Of a stretch of DNA of 64,000 nucleotides, positions 7,850 to 16,071 are shown one piece after another. Positions within the stretch are counted from its first letter, which is position 1. Each line of letters opens with the position of its first letter. The notes under the pieces are model-generated. The model was given only the letters and a program-made list of their open reading frames with translations, was not told the origin of the DNA and searched no databases. This stretch comes from SURF-21 sp964510515 (GTDB lineage Bacteria > Actinomycetota > Geothermincolia > Geothermincolales > RBG-13-55-18): positions 18,268 to 82,267 of the forward strand of contig CAZEAU010000007.1 of the NCBI GenBank assembly GCA_964510515.1, written 5' to 3'. A program made the position numbers and the translations under genes.

Positions 7850-8806
7850 TCAGCCCCTCAATTCCTCCCGCCACCACGCGAGCACGTCCCGCAGCGTCTC
7901 CTCCAGGGTCAGCGCGGGCTCCCATCCCGTGACCTCCCGCATCCTGCCGTTGTCTCCCCGCAGCACCGGGATATCCGCCTTGCGCAGCCTGCCCGGATCC
8001 ACCTCCACGCGGATGGAGACCGCGCTCATCGAGAGCAGCTTCTCCAGCACCTCCGCCACGGAGCGGTCGCGACCGCTGCACACGTTGTAGGCCTCACCCG
8101 CCGCCCCGCGCCGCAGCAGCAGCCAGTAGGCCTCCACCAGGTCGCGCACGTCGCTGAAGTCCCGCCTCGCCTCCAGGTTGCCCACCAGAAGCACCGGCTC
8201 CCTCAGGCCCGCCTCCGCCTCGGCTATCTGGCGCGCGAAATCGGAGACCACGAACTGCGGGGACTGGCCCGGCCCGATCATGTTGAAGGAGCGGGTCACC
8301 ACCGTGCACATGCCGTAGGCGTGGCAGTAAAAGACGGCGTGATAGTCCTGCATCACCTTGCTCAGGGCATAGGGGCTGGCCGGGCGCAGGGGGTGGTCCT
8401 CCCGGATGGGCAGCTCGTCCTCGCCCACCCTGCCGTACTCCTCCGCCGAGCAGGCCACGTGCACCCTCGCCTCCAGCCCCGCTTCGCGCAATGCGTCGAG
8501 GAGGTTGGCCTGGCCGTTGAGGGCGATGTCGTAGGTGAGCCGGGGGTCGTCCCAGGAACGGCGCACCGAGCTCTGGGCGGCGAGGTGGAAGACGTAGTGG
8601 GGGCGGAAGCCCTCCACCTGCGCGGCCACGCCGGCGCGGTCGAGGATGTCGCACACCTCGTAGCGGCAGCGGTCCCAGGGGCCGCCCTCACGGGGGGGTT
8701 CCAGGTCCAGCCCCAGCACCTCGACGCCGCCCTCCTCCAGGAGGAAGGACGCCAGGCGGCGTCCCACGAAGCCGTCCGCCCCGGTGATGAGGACGCGCTC
8801 GGTCAT
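7850..8806 (-). CDS. rmd: NAD-dependent SDR, probable GDP-4-keto-6-deoxy-D-mannose reductase
   Basis: 318 aa extended SDR. GADGFVGRRL lies at residues 9-18, the active-site CSAEE around 119-123, and Tyr146-x3-Lys150 in SPYALSK. The C-terminal RKADIPVLRGDNGRM resembles the P-A-D-I-P-x-L-x-G-D element seen in RMD enzymes that make GDP-D-rhamnose. Residues ARRDFSDVRDLV are shared with the dehydratase at 5572, so the two are paralogues. The ATG at 8806 overlaps the stop of the upstream glycosyltransferase (ATGA). Inferred role: last step to GDP-D-rhamnose for the surface glycan. A 4,6-dehydratase role cannot be excluded. Confidence 0.72.
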   Translation of the reverse strand: MTERVLITGADGFVGRRLASFLLEEGGVEVLGLDLEPPREGGPWDRCRYEVCDILDRAGVAAQVEGFRPHYVFHLAAQSSVRRSWDDPRLTYDIALNGQANLLDALREAGLEARVHVACSAEEYGRVGEDELPIREDHPLRPASPYALSKVMQDYHAVFYCHAYGMCTVVTRSFNMIGPGQSPQFVVSDFARQIAEAEAGLREPVLLVGNLEARRDFSDVRDLVEAYWLLLRRGAAGEAYNVCSGRDRSVAEVLEKLLSMSAVSIRVEVDPGRLRKADIPVLRGDNGRMREVTGWEPALTLEETLRDVLAWWREELRG

Positions 8807-9678
8807 ATACCGCTCCTCTTGGCGATCATGTCCGCGATAAGCCCCAGGACCAGGACCTGCAGCCCGCCCAGGAGCAGGATGACCGTGCTGGGGGTTATGT
8901 GCCAGCTGTAGCGCACGATATCCGCGACCATCTTGCCCAGCCCGACGAGCAGGAGGAGCAGCCCCAGGGGCAGGAATATCTTGAGCGGGCTGAACCAGGT
9001 CACGGTGCGGAAGATGGTCATGATATAGCTGCCGGTATCCCGTATGGGATGGAAGGTGGACCTGCCCTTGCGGGGGTAGTATTGGATATCGGCGTACTTC
9101 ACGGGGTGACCGTTGTTGAGGAAGGCCAGGGTGATGGTGCTCACCCAGGAGTGCCCGTGCGGGAGCATGTGCAGATAGGGCAGGGCGGTCTCCCTGCGGA
9201 TGGCCCGCAGGCCCGAGTTGAGGTCCGGTATCCGGGCCCCGCTGATGAACTCCGCCAGTTTGCGGATGAAGAACTTGGCCGGCACCCGCAGCAGCTTCAG
9301 CGTCCCCGCCTCCCTGGCGCGCGCACCCACCACCATCTCGCAGCCGTCCAGCTCCCCGACCAGGCGCGGGATCTCCCGCAGGGGGTAGGTGCCGTCACCG
9401 TCGGAGATGACCACGACCTCTCCCGCCGCCCTCCTGATCCCCGTGGTCCTCGCCTGCCCTCCCCCCATGTTATAGGGATGGCGCACCAGGGTGACCTCCG
9501 GGAAGGAGGCCGCTATCTCGGCCGTCGCGTCCGTCGACCCGTCGTCCACCACGATGATCTCCCACTCCCAGTCCGTGGCCCGCAGGGTATCTATGGCCGT
9601 GCGCAGGTCGCCGCCTATCGCCTCTTCCTCGTTGAATACCGGGAAAATGAGGCTAACCTTCAAGCTCAACCCCGTCAC
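8803..9678 (-). CDS. GT2 glycosyltransferase, dolichol-phosphate mannose synthase-like, membrane anchored
   Basis: 291 aa. GT-A fold with the nucleotide-sugar motif VVDDGSTD (43-50), the DxD-type SDGDGTYP (about 92-99) and a conserved DLNSGLRAIRR loop. Two hydrophobic helices near the C-terminus (about 228-250 and 262-285) anchor it in the membrane. Members of this group transfer a sugar from an NDP-sugar to polyprenyl phosphate, giving lipid-linked donors for GT-C enzymes; four GT-C-like proteins are encoded further along. The start is GTG at 9678 with a weak SD; an internal TTG four codons in is possible. Downstream it overlaps the SDR gene by 4 bp. Confidence 0.87.
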   Translation of the reverse strand: MTGLSLKVSLIFPVFNEEEAIGGDLRTAIDTLRATDWEWEIIVVDDGSTDATAEIAASFPEVTLVRHPYNMGGGQARTTGIRRAAGEVVVISDGDGTYPLREIPRLVGELDGCEMVVGARAREAGTLKLLRVPAKFFIRKLAEFISGARIPDLNSGLRAIRRETALPYLHMLPHGHSWVSTITLAFLNNGHPVKYADIQYYPRKGRSTFHPIRDTGSYIMTIFRTVTWFSPLKIFLPLGLLLLLVGLGKMVADIVRYSWHITPSTVILLLGGLQVLVLGLIADMIAKRSGI

Positions 9679-9831
9679 CCCAAGGGACTCTCATCACGCC
9701 CGCCTTTCCCTCCGTTTTCGCATCCTCTTTTCACGAATACTATAACGCATCGCTCTCCCGCTTATCACTCGCTCCCCCTCCCCGCCCCGCAGCCTCCCGC
9801 CGCGGCCCTCCCGACCCGTCGCGCCGACGGG

Positions 9832-9837
9832 TATAAT
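9832..9837 (+). promoter_or_regulatory. TATAAT -10 element upstream of the 9893 glycosyltransferase
   Basis: Perfect TATAAT, 55 bp before the ATG at 9893, in the divergent region between two glycosyltransferase genes. No convincing -35 hexamer at 17 bp spacing. Confidence 0.35.
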
Positions 9838-9892
9838 CGTCGTGGAGCCTTGCGGCTCCGCAACGCAAGCGCGCCAGGAAGGAGGGTGGTGT

Positions 9893-11065
9893 ATGTACGG
9901 CCGCCGCGGCGCTGACGGCACGGAAGTGAGCATGATCGGGACCCTCCCCCCCCTGAAGGGGATAAGTCCCTATTGCGCCGAGCTGACGCGCGCCCTCAGC
10001 GGGCGGACGAGGTTGGAGTTCCTGGACTTCAAGCGGCTCTACCCGGAGCGCCTCTATCCCGGCGGCACCCGGGAATCGGACCTCTATCCCATCGACCCCT
10101 CGCGGGCGGACTTCTCCCACCGCAGGATAATCGACGCCACCAACCCCCTGACCTGGCTCAGGGCGGGGCTGACGCTGACGGGGAGGGTGGTCCACGCGCA
10201 ATGGTGGACGGGGGTGCTGGCTCCCGTCTATTACGCCGTCCTGACCGCGGCCAGGGCGCGCGGGAAAAAGGTGCTCGTCACCGTGCACAACGCCGAGCCG
10301 CACGAGGACAGGGCCATGCTCGACCGGCTGCACCGCAGCATATTCCGCCTCGGGGACGCCTTTATCGTCCACAGCGATGCCAACGCAGAAACGCTGCGCA
10401 CGCGGTTGCGCAGGGGCTCTCCCCGCATCCACGTCGTCCCCCATATCCCGTTTGCCTCCGTCGCTGACGGGGAGGGCGACATGGATGGAGGGATTGCCCG
10501 CGGGGAGCTGGGGCTGGATCGCGAGGGGCCGCTGCTGCTCTTCTTCGGCAATATCCGGGAATACAAGGGGCTCGACGTCCTCCTGCGAGCCATGCGCGAA
10601 GCGATCCGCGCCCATCCCGACCTTACGCTCATGGTGACGGGACAACCCTGGGTAAGCTGGGAGCGTTATCAGGACATCGTCCGCGAGGAGGGCATCGCAA
10701 AGCACCTGGTGACCGAGCTGTGCTTCCTGCCCTACGAGGAGCTGCGCAAGCGCATAATCGCCTCCGACCTGGTGGTTTTTCCTTTCAAGAGCCTGGACTC
10801 GGCCAGCGGCTCCGTGCTCCTGGCGCGCGCCATGGGCAAGCCGGTGGTGATGAGCGCCCTGCCCTCCCTCGCCGATATCGCGGGGGAGGGGGTCTTCAAA
10901 GCCGAGCCGGGCTGCCACCGCTCCCTTGCCGCAGCGATCGGGGCGGCGCTGCGCCGGCTGAAGGAATCGCCGCCCGGCGCCCCCGGGCGGCGTGGCGACC
11001 GCCCCGGAGACGGCGCCGAGGAGGTGGTGGCGGGACACCTCGAGGCCTACGCGGCACTGCGTTGA
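9893..11065 (+). CDS. GT4-family glycosyltransferase
   Basis: 390 aa, GT-B fold. The N-terminal domain carries IGTLPPLKGISPYCAEL (acceptor-side glycine loop) and VHAQWW; the C-terminal donor domain has LLFFGNIREYKGLDVLL at about 218-234 and a FPFKSLDSASGSVLLARAMG segment. The usual GT4 E-x7-E motif is replaced by a Ser/Ala-rich version (DSASGSVLLARAMG), so the retaining-GT assignment rests on overall architecture. The ATG at 9893 is preferred over an upstream in-frame ATG at 9842 because AGGAAGGAGG lies just before it. It is transcribed away from the GDP-rhamnose genes. Donor and acceptor sugars are unknown. Confidence 0.83.
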   Translation: MYGRRGADGTEVSMIGTLPPLKGISPYCAELTRALSGRTRLEFLDFKRLYPERLYPGGTRESDLYPIDPSRADFSHRRIIDATNPLTWLRAGLTLTGRVVHAQWWTGVLAPVYYAVLTAARARGKKVLVTVHNAEPHEDRAMLDRLHRSIFRLGDAFIVHSDANAETLRTRLRRGSPRIHVVPHIPFASVADGEGDMDGGIARGELGLDREGPLLLFFGNIREYKGLDVLLRAMREAIRAHPDLTLMVTGQPWVSWERYQDIVREEGIAKHLVTELCFLPYEELRKRIIASDLVVFPFKSLDSASGSVLLARAMGKPVVMSALPSLADIAGEGVFKAEPGCHRSLAAAIGAALRRLKESPPGAPGRRGDRPGDGAEEVVAGHLEAYAALR

Positions 11066-11091
11066 GCCCGCGCGCCCGCTGCGCACGGCCC

Positions 11092-11385
11092 CTATCCTTT
11101 TCCTCCCCGCCGCACCGGGACATGGGGGCCGTCCCCCCTCTCCGAAGCGCCCGGCGCGCCCCTGCGCGCAGCCCCGGCCGCGAGCACCGCCGCCGCCCCG
11201 GCGAGAAAGACGGCCGCCGGGACGATATCGAGGGGGAAGAAATAGCCCACGAAACCCGCCTTTATGCCCTCGCCCACGAGCAAGAGGCAATAAAGGACCA
11301 GCAATGCCGCGAAGGCGTCCACAGCGATGTCCGCGGCGGCCGTGCGCAGCGCGCTTAGAAGCGGCCTCCCGCCCTTTCCGCTCAT
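11092..11385 (-). CDS. Small two-helix membrane protein of unknown function
   Basis: 97 aa. Two hydrophobic stretches are visible (roughly residues 18-45 and 50-72), followed by a short basic tail ending VPVRRGGKG. No family recognised. The ATG at 11385 follows AGGAGGAG; an upstream in-frame start at 11415 lacks an SD. It is the last gene of the minus-strand run 15729-11092, 49 bp after the surface-protein gene at 11435, so it is probably co-expressed with the GT4 and GT-C genes there. It converges with the plus-strand glycosyltransferase ending at 11065. Coding potential is supported by the SD and the clean hydrophobic pattern only. Confidence 0.6.
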   Translation of the reverse strand: MSGKGGRPLLSALRTAAADIAVDAFAALLVLYCLLLVGEGIKAGFVGYFFPLDIVPAAVFLAGAAAVLAAGAARRGAPGASERGDGPHVPVRRGGKG

Positions 11386-11434
11386 TCCGACTCCTCCTCC
11401 CTTTGCCCCGGGCATCGCCGTTCGCGCGCGCCCG

Positions 11435-12955
11435 TCATCCCTTGAACAACTTGACCTCGATGGAGCGTATGCGCACCGTCTCGCCCCGCGACCCCAGGCC
11501 CGGGGCGGTGACTACCAACCGCAGCAGGTGATTGGCTATGTCGAGTTCCCGCATATCGAAATGCAGCACCTGCTCATAGGCGCCGCCGCTTCTCCCGGGA
11601 GGCGTGTAGGCAGCGAGTATGAAGGAGATGTCCTGCAGGGAGAGGTCGGGGGTGAAGGGGACGGAGCTCGGCACCAGCAGCGATTCCCGCGAGACCCCGA
11701 AGCATGAGCCCGGGGCGTGGAGGAGCAAGCCCCGTTTCGGGCTTCTCATCTCCTTTATCCCGGGCGGGAGCTCCCGCGCGATGACCTCGTCGACCTCGTC
11801 GATGCGCAGGGGCGCGACGCCGTCGATATGCACCTCCTGCACGGCCTCGGGGAACCAGGTCACCGCGCCCACGACCCTCGCCGGCGTATACAGGGACAGG
11901 GGGCCGGAGGGGCCCAGCCCGTGCAGCTGGTCCTGGGCCACGAACAGGCTCTCCATGAAGGCCAGGTGGCGGCTCGACGTCCAGATGTCCTTGATGAGCA
12001 CGTCCGCCCCGCAGCCCCACTCCAGCGCATAATAGCCCTCGGCCAGCTCGGGAAGGCATACGCATATCTCCTGGGGGGAAGAGGTGCGGAAGCTCGCCGC
12101 GGCGTCGCCGTCGTCCTCCACGACCTGTTTGAAGATGCACTCGCCCGCGTCCAGCACCCGGAAGACGAGCGGGTCCTCCCCCGCGTACATGTTCAGGTCG
12201 TGCTTGCTGAAGCTCACCTGCAGATGCCCCTCGCGCACGTACACGCGGGCCCTGTGCTCCCCCCTCAGGCTCATGCCCACGGAAGTGCCCTCTCCCGCCG
12301 GCGAACCCTCCCCTTTGAACATCGGAGGTTCGTCCGCGTGATAGACGGCCGTTGTGGGCACGGTCGGCGCGGGCATTCCCCGATCAGAGAGGGTTTTCAT
12401 GGCGTCGCTGAACTCCGTCACGGAGGAATAGGTTTTTTCCTTCTGAAGCAGGGTGACGCCACCATCCTCCACCCTTTCCCACCCCAGCGTGTTGAGGGCG
12501 GCGTTGTGCACCGGCTTGTCCTCCCGCCAGGCCGACCGGGCGCAGGTCATGCCGAGCAGCAGCTCCTCGGGGTCGCCCACGTACCTCAACCTCACCTCGG
12601 CGCGGTCAAAGGACCTGTAGGGAACGTTGAGGGAGAAGGCCGCTTCCTCGTCCGCCATCCTGGAGCCCTCTACATGGAAGTCCCTGCCGTATTCGTTCGC
12701 CCCCAGCGAGTAGGAGGCGCGCAGGGGGAGGTCGCCGCCCTCCCGCGACCCCATCTCCACCCGATACGTCAATTCCACCCCGAAGGGGGCGACGTTCAGC
12801 AGCAGCAGGGCCAGCAGGGACGCGGAGACGCCAAGGGCCATGGCGGCCCTGGCGGCCTTTCTCGCCCGCAGCCGGCCACGCCTCCCCCGGCGGCGTGGCT
12901 CCCCGGCCGCCTCCCCCTGCGCCATCTCCGTTGCCGCAGCTCCCTTATCCGTCAT
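11435..12955 (-). CDS. Single-pass exported protein of unknown function in glycan operon
   Basis: About 506 aa. A strongly basic N-terminus (PRRRGRRGRLRARKAARAA) is followed by one transmembrane helix (LGVSASLLALLLLNV, about residues 40-54). The remaining roughly 450 residues are predicted extracytoplasmic, with beta-rich sequence (for example LRASYSLGANEYGRDFHVEG, GYYALEWGCGADVLIKD) and a few Cys. No family recognised. The last residues (ETVRIRSIEVKLF) look like the final strands of a beta-sandwich. Start: ATG 12955 overlaps the upstream GT-C stop by 11 bp; in-frame ATGs at 12994 and 13012 would overlap more. The context suggests a membrane-attached partner of the GT-C protein or a carbohydrate-binding accessory factor; this is inference. 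Confidence 0.7.
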   Translation of the reverse strand: MTDKGAAATEMAQGEAAGEPRRRGRRGRLRARKAARAAMALGVSASLLALLLLNVAPFGVELTYRVEMGSREGGDLPLRASYSLGANEYGRDFHVEGSRMADEEAAFSLNVPYRSFDRAEVRLRYVGDPEELLLGMTCARSAWREDKPVHNAALNTLGWERVEDGGVTLLQKEKTYSSVTEFSDAMKTLSDRGMPAPTVPTTAVYHADEPPMFKGEGSPAGEGTSVGMSLRGEHRARVYVREGHLQVSFSKHDLNMYAGEDPLVFRVLDAGECIFKQVVEDDGDAAASFRTSSPQEICVCLPELAEGYYALEWGCGADVLIKDIWTSSRHLAFMESLFVAQDQLHGLGPSGPLSLYTPARVVGAVTWFPEAVQEVHIDGVAPLRIDEVDEVIARELPPGIKEMRSPKRGLLLHAPGSCFGVSRESLLVPSSVPFTPDLSLQDISFILAAYTPPGRSGGAYEQVLHFDMRELDIANHLLRLVVTAPGLGSRGETVRIRSIEVKLFKG

Positions 12956-14645
12956 CTCCCTCTTCTCCGTCTCCGCCCCCGTGCCTCGACGCATCAGACT
13001 CCGTTCCCGCATTCCCCGGTTCCACGCGCTCCCCCTCGCTTCCGGCCATCCGCTTCAGCCTGAACACCTCCGGAGCCCCGCCGCCCTTTTTGAAGACGAT
13101 GTCGTGAGCCAGCGGCTCCAGGGCGAAGCCCCCGCCCATTTCCTCCAGCTCCTGCCGGTGCCAGCGCCCGCGCTCCGGCGTACTCAGGACATAGAGCGGG
13201 CGGCCCTCCTCCAGGAGGGCGCCCAAGATGGCCGCAGCCTCCTCGCGCGCCGCCTCCTCCCCCTTCTTTATCCTCGCGGGCACGAAGACGGTGCGGGAGA
13301 GCACCATCTTCTCGAACCAGCCGTCCGAGAGGTCCACGATTATGGCCCCTCGCGGCAGCGTCCGCGCGAAATCGTCCACGGACCTGCGGCCCTCCATGTA
13401 GTCGCGGGTGTAGGACAGGCCGAAATCCGCCCTGCTGAGCAAGGAGAAGGAGGCGTAGGCATGTGTCGCGATGACCAGGAAGGTGAGCAGCGCCAGCGTG
13501 CTTCGCCGCCACGGCAACCTGCCCAGGAAGCCCGTCAGGAAAAGCGCCGCGAAGAAGGCGAGGGCGGTGAAGAGGGGGAGGAAATACCGGGTGTAGCTGG
13601 CCGCAAGCCAGTATTTGCCATAACCCCAGAAGTGGATGTTGTTGCCGTAATAATAGAACACCAGCGCCCCGGCCAGGGCGAAGAGGAGGACGTAAACGCT
13701 GCGCTCGTTCTTGATGGCATGCAGCAGGCCCAGCACCCCGAGCACGGTGAGCAGGGGGGCCACCGCGTACACGTACATCTTCCCGTTGGCGAAGAGGACC
13801 TCGAAGCCGCGAAAACGGGCGGGGTAGTTCACCAGATACTCCGCCGCCGTGGCTCCCGCCTTCTGCGGGACCCCGAACAGGCTCCCCGTGGTGACGTGGT
13901 TGAGCAGGAGGATGAGGCCGCCCAGGACCCCCAGGAACGCCAGGGAGAACAGAACGTTCTTCAGCTTGAGCTTTCTGAAGTTGCGCAGCGGCGGGAGCAT
14001 GGCGAGCGCGGCGAAGACCACGAACTCGTAGCGTATCCAGATGCTCGCGGCGAAGAAGGCCGCCGCGAGCAGATAGTAGCGCAGCCGCTGCGGCCTGGCG
14101 ACGGCCATGACGACGAAATATACCCCCCCCAGGGTGAAGGCGAGGGCGGGGATATTGGAGAAGAGCATATTGCTCCAATATATATAGGCCGCCGAGGAGC
14201 CTAGCAGGAGCAGGGACAGCGCCGCCGCCTTGATCCCATAAAGCCTGCGCACGGTGAGATAGAGGAAGAGCAGCCCCGCGAGGCCGGCCAGGCTGACGAT
14301 GAAGAAGGGACCCCGGTAGCCGAGCAGATTGCCCGCGCAGATGAGGAAGAAGACGCCGGGGGAATAGGGGGCCCTCATCCTCTCCCCCTCCCCCGCTTCG
14401 CTAACGTATTCGTCCAGGGCGGGCACGAAGGCATTGGTGTCGAATTGCAGATTGAGGGGGCTCTGATACCACAGGTGGCCGCTTTCCAGCAGGACGTTGG
14501 AAAATACGTAGAGGTTCTTGTCGTCGGGATGCAGGGTCCAGCGCCCGCGGGAGAAGTTGAGCTGGTTGAAGAGCAGAAAGAAGAGCGCGAAGACCACGGC
14601 GAGCAGGGCCGCCTCCCGCCTCGACCACCGCGGCGCCTCAGACAT
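12945..14645 (-). CDS. Polytopic GT-C-like (PMT/ArnT-type) glycosyltransferase
   Basis: 566 aa. An N-terminal helix (ALLAVVFALFFLLFNQLNF) leads to a first outer loop with the acidic pair in HPDDKNLYVF, the position where GT-C enzymes keep their catalytic or metal Asp. About ten further hydrophobic segments follow to residue 420. The C-terminal 130 residues are soluble (WFEKMVLSRTVFVPARI, LYVLSTPERGRWH). GT-C enzymes use polyprenyl-phosphate sugars as donors outside the cytoplasmic membrane. The ATG at 14645 overlaps the GT4 stop by 8 bp, so it is coupled to 14638-15729. A strict family (PF02366 or PF13231) cannot be fixed by eye. Confidence 0.78.
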   Translation of the reverse strand: MSEAPRWSRREAALLAVVFALFFLLFNQLNFSRGRWTLHPDDKNLYVFSNVLLESGHLWYQSPLNLQFDTNAFVPALDEYVSEAGEGERMRAPYSPGVFFLICAGNLLGYRGPFFIVSLAGLAGLLFLYLTVRRLYGIKAAALSLLLLGSSAAYIYWSNMLFSNIPALAFTLGGVYFVVMAVARPQRLRYYLLAAAFFAASIWIRYEFVVFAALAMLPPLRNFRKLKLKNVLFSLAFLGVLGGLILLLNHVTTGSLFGVPQKAGATAAEYLVNYPARFRGFEVLFANGKMYVYAVAPLLTVLGVLGLLHAIKNERSVYVLLFALAGALVFYYYGNNIHFWGYGKYWLAASYTRYFLPLFTALAFFAALFLTGFLGRLPWRRSTLALLTFLVIATHAYASFSLLSRADFGLSYTRDYMEGRRSVDDFARTLPRGAIIVDLSDGWFEKMVLSRTVFVPARIKKGEEAAREEAAAILGALLEEGRPLYVLSTPERGRWHRQELEEMGGGFALEPLAHDIVFKKGGGAPEVFRLKRMAGSEGERVEPGNAGTESDASRHGGGDGEEGDDG

Positions 14646-15729
14646 GCAGCACCCTCTCATAGACCTGCACGAATCGTGCCGCGACCGCCTCCCAGCCATA
14701 GCCCTTTTCCGCGGTAGCCCGCAGCGACCTGCCGATGCCCAGCCTCCTCTCGCGGTCGCGGAGGAGGGCGATGATGTTGTCCGCGAGCCCCCGGGCGTCG
14801 CCCGGCGCGTGCAGCAGGCCATGGTGCTCGGGCGGTATGACGTCCACTATCCCCGGGGCGCGGCTGGCGACGACGGGGGTGCCGCAGGCCATGGCCTCCA
14901 GACAAACGATACCGAAACCCTCGAAAAGGGAGGGCAGGCAGAAGAGGGCTACGCGATTGTACCAGAGGGGCAGCTCCTCGTCGGGCACCCGGCCCAGAAG
15001 GCTCACCACGCCCCCCAGGCCCATCTCCTCCACCCCGCCGCGCAGCGCCTCCCGCAGCTCCCCCTCCCCCGCTATGAACACCTTGAAGCCCGGCACTTCC
15101 GCGCTCACGCGGCGGCAGGCCTCCAGCAGGGAGGGGAGCCCTTTTCTCTCGCACAGGCGGCCCACGAAGAGCATGCTGTTCTCCATCCTCTCCAGCCCCA
15201 AGGGACGAAAGAGTCCGGTATCGACGCCCACGGGTATGACGCTGACCTTATCCTCCGCTATGCCGTAATCGCGGACGAGGCTCTCCCGGGTGGTGCGGGA
15301 GATGGACACTATATGGGTGGCCCTGCGATAACCCGCGCCCTCCGCGCGGGCCAGGGCGCGGTAGATGCTTCTCCCCAGGTATGCGCGCTGCTGGTGGTAG
15401 GTGTGATTGGCGACATAGATGACGGGCACCGCGGGGTCTCGCAGCAGTATGACCCCGCCCGGGCCGCCGTAGATCTGCAGGGCGTCCGGGCCCATCCCGC
15501 CCAGCAGCGCGGGAAGCCTGCGGTTGGCTTTTACGGAGAACCTCAGGGCGCCCCCCGGCCCTTCCCTCACCGGGAGGCCGATATGGCCCTCGAGCTCGTT
15601 CACGCTCCCGGAGACGACCCCGATATCCAGGCCGTGCCCCTCCCGCAGCCGGGCGTAGAGGTTGTAGGCCTCCACCCCCTGCCCCCCCCTCGCGGGGTGG
15701 AAATCGTAGCTCAAGAAGCCGATCCTCAT
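14638..15729 (-). CDS. GT4-family glycosyltransferase
   Basis: 363 aa, GT-B fold. The N-terminus MRIGFLSYDFHPARGGQGV has the glycine loop typical of GT4. The donor domain begins at about 180 (MLFVGRLCERKGLPSLLEA) and carries the nucleotide-sugar E-x7-E motif in EGFGIVCLEAMACG (about 270-283). The start ATG 15729 has GGAG nine bases upstream. It is the first gene of the operon 15729-11092 and overlaps the GT-C gene by 8 bp. Expected to act in the cytosol or at the inner membrane face on lipid-linked glycan; donor sugar unknown. Confidence 0.9.
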   Translation of the reverse strand: MRIGFLSYDFHPARGGQGVEAYNLYARLREGHGLDIGVVSGSVNELEGHIGLPVREGPGGALRFSVKANRRLPALLGGMGPDALQIYGGPGGVILLRDPAVPVIYVANHTYHQQRAYLGRSIYRALARAEGAGYRRATHIVSISRTTRESLVRDYGIAEDKVSVIPVGVDTGLFRPLGLERMENSMLFVGRLCERKGLPSLLEACRRVSAEVPGFKVFIAGEGELREALRGGVEEMGLGGVVSLLGRVPDEELPLWYNRVALFCLPSLFEGFGIVCLEAMACGTPVVASRAPGIVDVIPPEHHGLLHAPGDARGLADNIIALLRDRERRLGIGRSLRATAEKGYGWEAVAARFVQVYERVLHV

Positions 15730-16071
15730 GCCATGCTGCTCCCTGCCCCGGGCTCCTCGGCATCGCCGGTTAAGCTGCTGCTTTGCCCACGCCGACCTCG
15801 CCGTCCTCCGCGCCATTCGCGCCCGCGAGGCGCCCGGCGCCCTCTTTGGCTCCTGCGAGCGCCGACCCGCGGCGGGCACATGGGCAATTATAGCACCGCC
15901 CCTGGTGGCGTTGATTAGCCGCGCCATCTTGTTTATCTTGAGACTACCGGCGCCGGAAGGGGGGCGGTGAGGCCGTCCCGCCCGGGCCGGAGAGCTGCGG
16001 CGCTGCACTAGCCGGGTGGTCCGGGCGGCGAAGACGTCCGGGGGCCCGACCGCGGGAGGAGGCGGGAGGAC
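15730..16071. other. 342-bp divergent promoter region between two glycosyltransferases
   Basis: No gene. Minus direction: a perfect TATAAT at 15887-15892, about 158 bp before the ATG at 15729. Plus direction: TTGATT (15911-15916), 17 bp, TATCTT (15934-15939), about 132 bp before the ATG at 16072. The two candidate promoters lie back to back about 20 bp apart, which would suit shared regulation. Confidence 0.45.
15911..15939 (+). promoter_or_regulatory. Candidate promoter for glycosyltransferase at 16072
   Basis: TTGATT and TATCTT with 17-bp spacing (4 of 6 matches in each box), similar to the candidate ugd promoter at 24134. Confidence 0.35.
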
